Shown here piece after piece: positions 20,883 to 30,959 of a stretch of DNA of 64,000 nt. Below the pieces are notes generated by a model. It had not been told where the DNA came from. It saw only the letters and a list, made by a program, of their open reading frames with translations, and did no database searches. How positions within the stretch are numbered: the first letter of the stretch is position 1; each line of letters opens with the position of its first letter. This DNA comes from Nephrocerus scutellatus (lineage: Eukaryota; Arthropoda; Insecta; Diptera; Pipunculidae): positions 96,367,333-96,431,332 of the forward strand of contig OX352761.1 of assembly GCA_947095585.1 (NCBI GenBank), read 5' to 3'. The position numbers were made by a program, and so were the translations under genes.

Positions 20883-21593
20883 TTATTCATCGGCCTCCGA
20901 TGACCAAGGTTCTTCGTTGTATACTGCATAATTCCACAATTTCATATTATCGCAACTTGTGGCCGTGTTGTTGGGTCCCTCGACGTCTGCAGCCTTGCGT
21001 ACTTCATATCGCCCATTACGCTTAACTTTGGTAATCTCGTACGGCCCAAGGTATTCACTAGCCAGCTTTCTTCCAGCCACAAACTGTGTTCGACGCACTG
21101 CAACTAGATCGCAAAGTTTGTACCCATATTCGCTCTTACGTTTTTTATCAAACTGTTCCTTGTAAGTGGTTTGAGCTTGTTGAATTTCTGCTTTTGCTCT
21201 TTGACGCATCTGCTGCCTTTCGTCATCGAAATTGTCATACATCTCCTTTTCAAGTAGCTGCAGAATACGATCTTCTGCCATGTTATTCATTTTGATACCA
21301 AACATCAATTCAAAAGGAGATCTCTTAGTCGAAACGTGAATGGCACTGTTTATGGCTTTTTGTACTTTCGGCACAAACTTAAACCATTTAGCTGGCTCCT
21401 CTGATGATAGCTTGGATATGATTGCCAGCACCGACCGATTGACTCTTTCGATTTGGCCATTCCCCCTTGGTACTCCTGTAGTGCTCCATACGTGTTCGAT
21501 GCCATTTGTTTTTGCATACTCCCCGAACATACCTGCCGTAAATGCTGCTCCTCGATCGCTAACAATTCGAACTGCGTTGCCAAAAATTGCAGC
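20883..21593 (-). pseudogene. Integrase C-terminal part, same frame after a TGA stop
   Basis: The frame continues without shift after the TGA. It carries the second catalytic Asp (IVSDRGAAF, about 21555-21557) and then, from 21530, the third catalytic residue Glu in GVPRGNGQIERVNR (21447-21449). The DNA-binding C-terminus follows, with DLVAVRRTQFVAGRKLASEY, LGPYEI and VKRNGRYEVRKA. It ends at 20883-20885, 14 bases before the 3' LTR. Everything needed is present except that the stop interrupts it. A dedicated polypurine tract is not evident before the LTR. Confidence 0.9.
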
Positions 21594-24500
21594 TCATTCT
21601 GCCAGCTTTCTGAGCACCTCTTCGCAGCTTACCGTCTTTGTCGGGTATAACCATACAAACTTTGTAAATACGTCCACCATGGCGAAGATGTACTTATACT
21701 GTTTTGCGGTGGCATCCATAGGGCCAAGGTGGTCAAAATGCAATGTGTGCAGCGGCGTGACTCCTTTTTCGACGTGATGTAAAAAGCCTTCCTTCTTGCC
21801 AAGCTTTTTGTTGTAGACAATGCACTTAGCACAGTTTCTTATGACATGCGCGACTTTGTTCTCCAAATGCGGTATCCAGTACTTCTGCTTAATAGCGTGA
21901 ATGGTTTTTTGGACGGCAAAATGTCCAGCATTATGAGCATCAGCGATAATTTCTCTTTCCATGTGTTTTGGCACCACTAAAAGATCTGTACCGTCCACTG
22001 CTTTGAACATAAGGCCTCCTTTTAGCTTGAAGTTTTCATAAGGACGATTGATAAGCACTTCTGAAACGGCTTTAATCATTGCATCGTTCTGTTGTGCCTT
22101 TCTGATTCGAGCTGACAGCTCTGATGAAACCAACATAATCTGCTGCGGATATCGACTAAGACAGTCTACATGTTTCAGCCGTTCGCCGGCTCGGTGTTCT
22201 ACTTGGAAATCAAAGTCTTGTAAGTAAACGACCCATTGCGCAACTTCCCGCGGTACGTCCTTCTTGCTCAGCGTTTGCTTGAATGCGGCGCAGTCCGTTA
22301 CTAGCTTAAACGAAATGCCCAGTATATACCTACGGAACTTCTTAAACGCCAGGTAAATAGCTTTAGCCTCTTGTATATAGCTGTGCTGCCGTGCTTCCAC
22401 ATCGGTAGTCTTTTTACTCCAAAAGTATACGGGATACAGCTGACCGTCCCACCACTGTAACATAGCCGCAGCAAATCCATCCTTCGATGCATCTGTATGT
22501 ATTTCAGTTTTAGCCTCTCTGTTGTATATCCTCAATACAGGTTCGTTGACCAATGCCTCTTTTAACAGCCGGAATGCGTGCAACTGTTCTTGATCCATTT
22601 TAAACTCAGTATTTTTCCGCAACAAGTTTGTAAGCGGCTTTGCAATCTGTGAATAGTTCCTTATAAATTTGCGGAAAAACCCAGTTAGTCCTAAAAAAGC
22701 TTGTACAGCTTTGATACTTCTTGGAACCGGAAACCTGTTGACTGCGTTTGTCTTCTCTATACCCGGCTTTATCTGACCAGATTCAACGGTATGCCCTAGG
22801 AAGTGAACTGACGACTGGAGAAAATGACATTTCTTCCATTTTATTTTAAGTCCGGATGCTGCTGCTGTATTGAAAACTTTTTCCATCTTTGCGAAGCATT
22901 CATCAGCTGTTACTGCATGTATGATGATGTCATCCATGTAGAGATCAAGTACGTCATTGTTTATCAAATCTTGGAATACATAGTTAATAAAACGGATGAA
23001 AGCTGCTGGTGAGTTTCGAAATCCAAAAGGGGCTCTATTGAATTCGAAGAAACCATCCTTGACTACAAATGCTGTAAATTTCTTGCTGCTTTCCTCGATT
23101 GGAACGTGGAAAAAACCATTCTCCAAGTCCATAATAGTGAAGTACTTTGCCTTTTGAAGTTTTTCCAGCACGTCATCAATTACCGGCACTGGGAAGCAGT
23201 CCCTAAGCACCATTCTATTTAATTGACGAAAATCGACGCAAACACGGTTAGTCCCATCTTTCTTTTTGACAATGACAATACGGCTCGCGAAATTTGACGA
23301 AGAGCGCCGTATAATACCTGCGTCGAGCCATTCGTCAATCTGCTTCTTCACTGCTTCCATCTCGCCAATTGCAATGCGACTTGGTGCGTGCCGGAATGGC
23401 ATCATATCGCCATCTAGAACAATTTTCAGTTTGACCGGGCCTTCAGTAGCGAACCCAATCGGTTTGTAGTTGTCGATCATTTCTTGCACCATGTCTTTGA
23501 ACTGCGGAGGGGTATCAGAATCATTATTTGTCCCAACAATGTTATAGATACTTATCTGATTTGTTTCCTTAGTTTCCTCCTCTAACAGAGGAGAAAACTT
23601 ATAGCCAGCCGCTGTTGACTTGAAGTTGAACTTGCTGACAAAATCATGACCAAGCAGCGCGTCAAATCCAATGGCGTCGTCCGCCACGACAAGAAATTTT
23701 TGGGCAACGTGCATGTTGTCGAGCACCACGTCTGCTATGAAATAGCCCACAGGTCGCGTTGTATTTTTGCCCAATCCTCGTAGCGTTGTCATGCTCTTCT
23801 GCAGCACTACATCCTTGATTTTATTGACCACAGAATTCCTCAGGATTGTGACGTCTGCGCCCGTATCCACTAGCGCATTCACTTCTACGCTGTTAATTAT
23901 TAGCCTTTTTAGTCGCTTGGCATCATATACAACATTAACAGCTGTTCCATTTGGGCATTCTCTTGACATATGTCCACTTTTATTGCAGCGAAAACACTTC
24001 GGATCTCCTTTGCAGTCTTTTCGCAAGTGTTCTGCTGAGCCACAGTTAAAACAATGCCGCTTCTTTTCACTTCTGCCATACGTGCTATTGTTATTGTTGG
24101 ATATATGCTGCTTTTTATCTGTGATTTGAGACGTCTTTGCCACACTTTCGTAGACCTCATATTTGTTTTTCAAATCTTTATATGATTTGCAACTATATAG
24201 GTTATATTTGAAATCAGTTTGAAGATTCAAACCACTCACGATGTATCTAATTACTGACTCTGTGTCAATAATGCCGCGTGCTGCGATTCGTTTCATATGA
24301 AGAATGTACTGGTGAAAACTTTCGTCTTTTTGTTTCCTGCGTGCATTCAGCTCTTTATGTAATTCGGCACTGCAAACGTACTCACGTTCGAACTCTTCTA
24401 TTACTAACTGACGCAGTTCTTTATATTCGTATACTTTTGTTGCTTCTAAGAACAACTGGGCTGTTCGCGTCATCTTGGCACGGGCTTGTACGTATTTTTG

Positions 24501-24932
24501 CTTTTCGTTTAGTCCATATGCATCAGCATTAAGTTCGAAATTCGCAAACCACTGCCGCACTTGCGTATCTTCTCCGTCGAAATCAGGAATTATTTTAGCA
24601 AAATTCTCCACAACCAACTTCGAATCATTTTTGCTTACTTCATCAGCCTGAATTTTTAGCGTCAGCAATTGAACTAACTGTTGTAACATTGCATTGTTTT
24701 CGGCAATTTTATTATCTTTCTCTTCCTTTTGTTCATCTCTTCCTTGCTCGTTGTTGTTTTTTGATGTCGACTGCTGCTGCTGCTGCCCGTTTTCCAGATC
24801 CTCCTTTGAATCATACATCTTTGTATTTTTCTGTTTTGCCGACCGCGTATTGCATATACGTCTCGCTTGCACTGATGGTGAAAGCTGCTTACTTTTTGCG
24901 GTGGTTCTAAGCGACTTAATTTTTTCACTCAT
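21594..24932 (-). CDS. Gag-Pol polyprotein (gag, protease, RT, RNase H, first part of integrase)
   Basis: 1112 codons from ATG at 24932. Gag: basic N-terminus, Q-run near residue 50, capsid-like PDFDGEDTQVRQWFANFE (about 116-133), two CCHC knuckles (294-307, 313-326). Protease: ALVDTGADVTIL with DTGA at 356-359. RT: VCVDFRQLNR (564-573), MDLENGFFHV (601-610), catalytic YMDD (665-668). RNase H: IHTDASKDGFAAA from 811. Integrase: zinc site H1000, H1004, C1034, C1037 and first catalytic Asp in HFDHLGPMD (about 1067). The frame stops at TGA (21594-21596) between the first and second catalytic integrase residues. Gag and Pol share one frame, so no frameshift signal is needed. Confidence 0.95.
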   Translation of the reverse strand: MSEKIKSLRTTAKSKQLSPSVQARRICNTRSAKQKNTKMYDSKEDLENGQQQQQSTSKNNNEQGRDEQKEEKDNKIAENNAMLQQLVQLLTLKIQADEVSKNDSKLVVENFAKIIPDFDGEDTQVRQWFANFELNADAYGLNEKQKYVQARAKMTRTAQLFLEATKVYEYKELRQLVIEEFEREYVCSAELHKELNARRKQKDESFHQYILHMKRIAARGIIDTESVIRYIVSGLNLQTDFKYNLYSCKSYKDLKNKYEVYESVAKTSQITDKKQHISNNNNSTYGRSEKKRHCFNCGSAEHLRKDCKGDPKCFRCNKSGHMSRECPNGTAVNVVYDAKRLKRLIINSVEVNALVDTGADVTILRNSVVNKIKDVVLQKSMTTLRGLGKNTTRPVGYFIADVVLDNMHVAQKFLVVADDAIGFDALLGHDFVSKFNFKSTAAGYKFSPLLEEETKETNQISIYNIVGTNNDSDTPPQFKDMVQEMIDNYKPIGFATEGPVKLKIVLDGDMMPFRHAPSRIAIGEMEAVKKQIDEWLDAGIIRRSSSNFASRIVIVKKKDGTNRVCVDFRQLNRMVLRDCFPVPVIDDVLEKLQKAKYFTIMDLENGFFHVPIEESSKKFTAFVVKDGFFEFNRAPFGFRNSPAAFIRFINYVFQDLINNDVLDLYMDDIIIHAVTADECFAKMEKVFNTAAASGLKIKWKKCHFLQSSVHFLGHTVESGQIKPGIEKTNAVNRFPVPRSIKAVQAFLGLTGFFRKFIRNYSQIAKPLTNLLRKNTEFKMDQEQLHAFRLLKEALVNEPVLRIYNREAKTEIHTDASKDGFAAAMLQWWDGQLYPVYFWSKKTTDVEARQHSYIQEAKAIYLAFKKFRRYILGISFKLVTDCAAFKQTLSKKDVPREVAQWVVYLQDFDFQVEHRAGERLKHVDCLSRYPQQIMLVSSELSARIRKAQQNDAMIKAVSEVLINRPYENFKLKGGLMFKAVDGTDLLVVPKHMEREIIADAHNAGHFAVQKTIHAIKQKYWIPHLENKVAHVIRNCAKCIVYNKKLGKKEGFLHHVEKGVTPLHTLHFDHLGPMDATAKQYKYIFAMVDVFTKFVWLYPTKTVSCEEVLRKLAE

Positions 24933-25120
24933 GAACTAACTGCGTATTTTATCTTTGTATAACGGCTTGTTGAATGCCCGTTACTAACGATTTCGTTTTT
25001 TAGCCACCAATTTCAGCGTGAATTTCACAAAAATGTTTGCATTTTGTAATTGCTTTAACGAATCACGACGGCCTTTCTGCCAATCTCCGAGAGGACAATT
25101 GAATGCGTATGAGTTGAAGC

Positions 25121-25133
25121 GGTTGAGCCCCCA
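25121..25133 (-). other. Primer-binding site of the gypsy element
   Basis: Two bases inside the 5' LTR the minus strand reads TGGGGGCTCAACC. Its first nine bases (TGGGGGCTC) match the start of a tRNA-Pro-type primer-binding site; the rest departs from it. Position and the TGG start are as expected, but the primer tRNA is not certain. Confidence 0.55.
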
Positions 25134-25135
25134 AA

Positions 25136-25561
25136 TGTAAAAATGATAGGGTTTAACTACCCTTATATTTTATTATTATAATCAAGTAGATTATTAATCA
25201 TAGGTTTAACCAAAGATGGTTAATTAAAAAATAAATTGACAAAGTGAAAAGCTAGCACAAGAGTAACCACAAAGATGATAATGATGATGTTGAGATGATG
25301 ATCCACACGACTGGCGACGATTGAACACTGCTCACGACTGATTACTGCTCACTACGCAATACTGCTGTCTGCCGATGTCTGACTACTGCCGATGACTGAC
25401 TACTGCCGATGACTGACTACTGCCGATGACTGACTACTGCCGATGACTGACTACTGCCGATGACTGACTGTTGACTACTTGTGACGACTACTTGATGACT
25501 ACTGCCTACTGCTAACGACTAACTACTGCTGACCACTACTGATAACTGTGTCTATGTTACA
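25136..25561 (-). repeat. 5' LTR of the gypsy element
   Basis: 426 bp, TG...CA. It includes six 17-bp CTGCCGATGACTGACTA-like units (25369-25470). An AATAAA-like signal lies near the LTR end facing the primer-binding site (minus strand, about 25169-25174). The matching 3' LTR is 99.5% identical. Confidence 0.95.
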
Positions 25562-25888
25562 TACATGTATATTTCCGGTGACAATACTTTCTATTTCTTT
25601 CTATTAATTTGAGGGCCCTCGGTTCGGGGGGCTCCCATACAAATATTTTACAAAATTTACCCGATATAAAAATTTGGAGCGATCGGCCCCTTGGGGACCC
25701 CAATATACAATTTTTAAATATCGCTATATCGCATCAGATCACGGCAAAGTCTGAGCTCTGTGCTTTGTGAGCAGCGCTGTTCGCTGCCGCTGCGTCACTT
25801 GGTGGATGATTTTGCCACAAAACGAGCACGCAGTGTGTGTGTGTGTGTGTATCCCCGATAAGAGAATTTACAAGAAAAATTTTAATTT

Positions 25889-26310
25889 TTATGGGTTCTT
25901 TTTTTCATCCTCAGTCGAAGGATTCCTTGGGGCGTAACACTGTATGATCGTGACGCGCCGTACTCTAGTCCGAAATCTAGCCGATAAGATCCTATCACCA
26001 TGTGGGTGCCAGGAAATTAGACCTCTGCATGCTGTTGGTGTTAGCAGCAGACCCACTCCAGATTGACGGGGACTGCCGGAGGGTTTGCCGGAGTAGAGTA
26101 GCACAGTGATACACGTTGGGAATTGGTACTCTCCCGCGTCGAACCATCTTACTTCACTTACTCCCAGTATGTCCAAATTATATCGAAGAAACTCACGTTC
26201 CAGTTGAAGAAATCTGGCGTTTTGTGGTCCTTCACTCCCTGAGTCAAGGAGCGTCGTCACATTCCAGAAACCAATCTTAGTCCGGGTACAATAGCCAAAA
26301 GTCGTAATTA
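25889..26310 (-). pseudogene. T3 endonuclease, N-terminal part
   Basis: Reads TLLDSGSEGPQNARFLQLE, DILGVSEVRWFD (the metal-binding Glu block, usually QETRW), LLYSGKPSGSPRQSGVGLLL, then DRILSARFRT and VTIIQCYAPRNPS. These are the first strands of an APE-type endonuclease of RTE-like elements. The frame breaks off at the REP-A insertion. Confidence 0.75.
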
Positions 26311-26420
26311 TTCGGTCATTACTTATCCGAGGCTTGTGTCGGTTTCAGTAGCGGGCATTTTTCGGTACCGCAGGGTGCTATCCCACGTTATCTAGACTAG
26401 AAACGCTAGACCGTATGCAA

Positions 26421-28434
26421 TTTTAGCTTACATATATAAGGATTTATACACATAGTTGCTCGGGGACTACCACTAGGAGGTAGAGCAAGCACTACATCAC
26501 GAACTTGATTTAGAGTCGCTTCAATCAAACTGTTGCGCATCAAAGGAACGTAAACTGGTAGAGCATCTATTCACAGGTAAATTTGATAAGTGGATAAGTG
26601 ATTATACAAAAAACTTTTAAAAGTCAAGCCAGTAGATAATTTCCAGATTTGTTATTGCTTTTGATGTCAATACAAGGAAACCCAAATCCTTCTTTATTAT
26701 AGGCACTATCCGAAAATGCAATACAGATCGAAATGCATTTAGAATTATATCCAAAAATTCACTTTGTTCATTTGGGTTCTTCAAAGAAGAAAAAATGAAT
26801 CTACTGCAAAAACTATTCCACCAGAAAAATGAGAAAAAGCTCAATGCGTTTAAGCGAGTGACAACAACTGTTCTGATGGTCCTTTACATAGCATCTATTC
26901 CATCATAAATCGTACTTTAAAAGAAATGGTGCACAAAAAAGTTACCACTTTAACTAGTAGTCAGTGCTGGTTCGCAGTAGACATGTCAAGTGGATCTCAA
27001 TTGAAAAATGGAAAAGTTATAGTAAGACACCTTTAGTCAACTTCCTCAATGCTAAAAGTAGCATTATTTTGTAAGGCGTGTACGAGTAGTGAATTTAGGT
27101 TTGTTAGCTACACAGTCTACCGAAGACCTACTTGACGAACGAAACGACGATAGAAAAAATAATAATATGTATTTGTAAAATTTTACAACTTTTTTTTTAC
27201 TCAGAGATGGATAAAAGGTTTACCAACAACATCAAAAATGGTCGCTGGTGTATAATGAAAACGCATGGGAATAGTTTTAACGGTGCTAATGTTTGCCAGA
27301 ATAGAGATACAATTTATTTTAAAATTATGGACATTCTGATACTTGCGTATACTTGCATATACTCGTACAATATTCTATTAATGTTATTAATTATTTACAA
27401 TACATCAACCACTGCCTTAAGGCAGACCGATTGCTGAGTAGCTATTTTTTATTTAACTAGATTTTCGGTTATCTAAACGCAATTTCAATAGTTAATCACG
27501 GCTCCCCAACAAACAAACCAACAAGCAATTTCTGAAATAGTACGGATATTGATTGTCCCTGCAATCATCGTCCCTTCTGCATTGAAAAATTTTAAATTTC
27601 TTGTCAAGTGATCGTAAAAATCTCAATTTTATTTTGTACTCCGTTCAAAAAAGTGACAACATGTTTTGTGTGCCTTCTTTATTTATGGATTTATTATGAC
27701 CCTAGATAAATTGTGCGAATTTTTCAAGTAGATAAACTTTCTTTCGTTCCGCGCTTCGCTCTGTTGTTATTTATTGATGCTACAGAATAGCATCCTTGTT
27801 GTGCTGGTCGCCCATGCTTTAGTATATCCATCATTATCATGACTGAAATGTCGTCTACTTGTGTGTTTGTGTGTACGAAACACTTCCCTAAACTCGTACA
27901 CAAGCATAGAAGCGAATACAGTCCAGACAACGAGCTGTTTCAAAACTGTAATACTCGTTGAGCTTAGTTATATAATTTGACTGTTTTTGCAATGAGGGCT
28001 AACTCCAACACAGGCGCTGCCATACGCAAATTGACCCCATTAATCTACTATTTTCTGTGTGTCTTTTTGGTAGAAATTTGGTTGTAGTTTATGGTTTGTT
28101 GATTTGTACAAGAGATAAGAGCTATTTATATTGTTTTATACATTTGACCTAAAAAACGATAGCAAATAATAGAAGAAAATGATATCAACAATCGGAACGA
28201 ACACAACCAATATGGTTGTGGCCAGCTGGCGATGACATTGAAAAAAGGAATCAGTTCGTCTAAGTTTAAGGATAAACACATGCGAATTTCAGACAGGACA
28301 AGCAAAATGATCAAAAAATGCAGATACATGTTTCCTCCATAATTTCTACACTTTGTTTACTAAATTGGAATTTTGGAAGTTAATTTAGGAATTGTAAACT
28401 TAAAAAACACATTTTATTTTTGAATCATTTTTAG
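26421..28434. other. No recognised feature, possibly unique sequence
   Basis: AT-rich, with short frames (for example 26617-26844 minus, 27132-27437 plus) that I do not recognise. No shared repeat was seen. The right edge ends TCATTTTTAG, a possible splice acceptor for the next feature. Confidence 0.4.
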
Positions 28435-28625
28435 GTACAATTCATTATGCATTTATGGCTCTGATTCTGTTTATCGTGATTCTGACTGGTAGCATTAAGA
28501 AAATATTATTTCTCTTCGTAAGAATTACTCTCACAACTATAATGCAGCATAAAAAGGCACTGCAACAGCAACTATATGAACAGCACAACCACAATAATAT
28601 CAATACAATGTTGATAACTAGATAA
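28435..28625 (+). CDS. Candidate terminal exon of a host membrane protein (unrecognised)
   Basis: After a T-rich tract ending in AG (28433-28434), a frame opens with two spare bases and stays open to TAA at 28623-28625. It contains a hydrophobic stretch FMALILFIVILTGSIKKIL and LFLFVRITLTTIM. A polar, Q/H/N-rich tail follows, with HKKALQQQLYEQHNHNN, ending MLITR. A membrane span followed by a charged cytosolic tail is a plausible protein C-terminus. The rosa mariner begins three bases after the stop, so the normal 3' UTR would be displaced. Which gene it is remains unknown, and chance is not excluded. Confidence 0.35.
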
Positions 28626-28628
28626 CTA

Positions 28629-29559
28629 AAGGGTGATCAGATTGGAGGTACTTTTTCCAATAGGCTTTTTTTGACATGTCACGCGTGACTACTATCAAAC
28701 TAAATAAATAATTTTATTCAGTATTCATTGACATTTCATCATGGAAAGACTAACGCCACAACAGCGTTTGCAAATCGTACAATTGTATGACAAAAATCGA
28801 CGTTCTGTGAAAAGTGTTTATCGCGCGCTCAGGCCAACTTATGGTGTTCAGCGATGAGGCCCATTTTTTGCTTAATGGCTTCGTCAATAAGCAAAATTGC
28901 CGTAGTTGGGCTGAAGAGCAACCCGAAGCCATTCACGAACTGCCATTACATCCATGGAAAACTATCGTTTGGTGCGGCCTATGTGCTGGAGGAATCATCG
29001 GCCCATATTTCTTAAAAGACGATGTAACAGTGAATGGCGAACGCTATCGCGCCATGATAAACGACTTTTTGATGCCGGAAATTGAAGCCCGTGATCTCCA
29101 CGACATTTGGTTCTAACAAGACGGCGCTACATCCCATACAGCCCTTGGCACAATGGATCTACTGCGTCCTCGTCTCGGTGAGCAATTGATCTCTCGTTTC
29201 GGACCGGTGGTTTGGCCACCAAGATCGTGTGATATCACACCTTTGGACTTTTTTTTGTGGGGCTATGTAAAGTCTAAATGTTTTGTGGATAAACCAGCTA
29301 CGATTGAGGAATTGGAAGCCAACATTACTCCAGTTATTCGCGAGATACCGACCGAAGTCCTCGAGCGAGTCATTCAAAATTGGTGTTTACGGATGACCGA
29401 ATTACGGTGCAGCTGCGGCCAACATTTGAAAAAGATTATCTACAAAAAATAAATGTCATGAATGGTTCTAAACAAAAATAATAAAGATTGCCCAATCAAT
29501 TTGAATTTTTGTTGTTTTATTTCAATTTAAAATTCGATACCTCTAAATGGATCACCCTT
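28629..29559 (+). mobile_element. Rosa-type (DD41D) mariner, internally deleted
   Basis: Exact ends: TA duplication at 28627-28628 and 29560-29561. The inverted termini are AAGGGTGATC...GAGGTA and, read in reverse, AAGGGTGATCCATTTAGAGG. At 931 bp it is shorter than a full mariner because the middle of the transposase gene is missing. DD41D spacing identifies the rosa subfamily, known from tephritid flies. Confidence 0.9.
28741..29452 (+). pseudogene. Rosa-type mariner transposase, deleted and stopped
   Basis: ATG at 28741 starts MERLTPQQRLQIVQLYDKN. After VYRALRP (about 28835) a deletion removes most of the DNA-binding region and shifts the frame. The catalytic core resumes at LMVFSDEAHF (first Asp 28853-28855). 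A TAA at 29114-29116 sits two codons before the second Asp (29120-29122, in QDGATSHTALG). The third Asp (29246-29248, in DITPLDFFLWG) leaves 41 residues between, i.e. DD41D. It ends ENW-like IQNWCLRMTELRCSCGQH, then stop at 29452. It cannot make active enzyme. Confidence 0.9.
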
Positions 29560-29561
29560 TA

Positions 29562-29950
29562 TTAGTAGTGGTAGATAATGGTAGGCGATCAACTTGTACA
29601 CTCGATGTGTTTGAAAACGAGTTCCAACGATACCTTCATTCGTTCTTCAAATTCCATAATCATGCGCTTCACAGAGTTAAAAGGAGCTAAATTCCGTACT
29701 GATTTTGGCTATTAAAGTTGCATATATCATAGAAAGGATATTATTTCTAATATTCTATTTCGAAGATGTGAGTGGTTTCTGTTTTCATTCAATGTGATAA
29801 TCTTGGAGTTTCGTACACCGAAAGAAACATTTCCTTTTTCTCGAGTTCAGGTCGACCATCAGCATCTCATAGTTATAATCAACCTGGATCATTAATGAAT
29901 GTAGGGGGTATAGGGGAAATTAAACAAAATGCAAATAGTGGCCGTAACTA
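29562..29950. other. No recognised feature
   Basis: Short AT-rich stretch between the rosa element and the RTE copy. If the exon at 28.43 kb is real, this could be its displaced 3' UTR. Confidence 0.35.
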
Positions 29951-30123
29951 TCTCTGACTGGTGGAAGTGCGATCAAACCTCCTCGTGGTGGCCGCCGGTA
30001 ATTTTCCTCCAATATAGAAAAAGCTGAATGATCGGGCTAGTCCCTTTAATGTAAGGTTGGCACGGGGTCAATAACCTTTCCTGTAAAAAAAGACTTTATT
30101 ACGGAACGCAAAGTCAGCCTCAG

Positions 30124-30891
30124 TGTATCTGATGAACGAACGAAAACGGCTAAACGATTTAAAAAATTTCTCATGGAATGTACGCTCACTTTAACGAGTT
30201 CGAGCTGCACAGCCGCTAGCCGATACCCTGTCCAAATATAATGCTGCCATTACAGCGATCCAGGAGATGCGGTGGACGGAGAATGGTGTCTTACAAAAAT
30301 CAGATTGTGACATATATTACAGCTGTCATGCAAAACATCATGTGCTCGGGGTGGGTTTACTAGTCAGCAAAAGAATGAAACCCACCGTTATCGGCTTTAA
30401 AGGAATTAATGAATGGATATGCACCCTTCGCTTACGAGGCATATTTAAAAACTTTCACCCACCTACAGAGGATTCCCCAGACGATGATAAAGAAGAATTC
30501 TTTGGATCAGTCGAACGGGAACTCCATGCCTGCCCTCAGTATTATGTAAAAATCATTCTGGTGGATATGAAAGCTAATATAGGTTGGACGCCAGTATTGA
30601 GGCAGTACATTGGCACCAATAGCTTACACTAATGAAAATGGACAACGAGTCATAGAGATGGCAGCAAGCAATAATTTGGTTGTTACGAGTACAAGGTTAG
30701 CGCGTAAAAATATCCATAAAGCCACCTGTGTATCTCCTGATGGAGCAACTCGCCAACAGATAGACCACGTGCTGATAGACCGCCGCCACAAGCCGCACCT
30801 AATGACGGTACGAACGTACCGAGGTACCAAAGTCGACTCGGGCCACTATCTTGTTGGTATGGTGCTCCGAACGCGGATTGCATCATCATGA
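30124..30891 (+). pseudogene. RTE endonuclease domain
   Basis: Reads RKRLNDLKNFSWNVRSL, then AITAIQEMRWTENGV (metal-binding Glu) and CDIYYSCHAKHHVLGVGLLV. CPQYYVKIILVDMKANIGW follows, where active members have GDFNA. After a frame change at about 30620 it reads VIEMAASNNLVVTSTRLARK and IDHVLIDRR, and ends DSGHYLVGMVLRTR (a decayed SDHYLV). The catalytic GDFNA and SDH blocks are mutated. Confidence 0.8.
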
Positions 30892-30959
30892 AAAACTGCA
30901 TCCGCGAATCAGATTCCAGTCAACACGGCTGCCCTTCGCAACGAAGAGACCAGAAACAA

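Larger units (their letters stand above)
20443..25561 (-). mobile_element. Ty3/gypsy LTR retrotransposon, full length, very recent insertion
   Basis: Two 426-bp LTRs (20443-20868 and 25136-25561) begin TG and end CA. They differ at only two positions (20702/25395 and 20851/25544), and are flanked by a 4-bp duplication TACA (20439-20442, 25562-25565). A single gag-pol frame runs through the minus strand with gag, protease, RT, RNase H and integrase in Ty3/gypsy order. No envelope-like ORF follows. The only obvious lesion is one in-frame TGA in the integrase. I could not fix the clade within Ty3/gypsy. Confidence 0.95.
20318..25869 (-). repeat. REP-A copy f, split by the gypsy element (20318-20442 and 25566-25869)
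   Basis: Termini AAATTCTCTATATTAACTTC at 20318 and AGAGAATTT ending 25869 form the same inverted pair as copies e and h. A GGCTGGCTGGCTGGCTG tract follows the left terminus. The gypsy LTR interrupts the phrase 'TTTTGCATACA|TGTATATTTCCGG', which is continuous in copy h at 44.96 kb. The right half includes a (GT)n microsatellite at 25829-25850. Confidence 0.8.
18109..26420 (-). mobile_element. RTE-like non-LTR retrotransposon T3, interrupted by REP-A and a gypsy element
   Basis: Right to left on the minus strand: 5' UTR and N-terminal endonuclease (25.89-26.42 kb), a 5.55-kb insertion (20318-25869), then the rest of the endonuclease, linker, RT and C-terminal tail (18.11-20.31 kb). The two halves complement each other. 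One ends ...IIQCYAPRNPSTEDEKK; the other resumes NAMPNGDIVIVKGDL, the next endonuclease block. Part of the endonuclease C-terminus is deleted and several frames are shifted. The RTE-like label is inferred from motif style. Confidence 0.75.

Noticed and set aside
21594..21596. Programmed stop-codon readthrough in the gypsy gag-pol
   Set aside because: The TGA falls inside the integrase catalytic core rather than between gag and pol, so a simple mutation is more likely.
21629..24529. Several opposite-strand or other-frame ORFs of 60-145 codons across the gypsy element
   Set aside because: They are shadows of the 1112-codon gag-pol frame.
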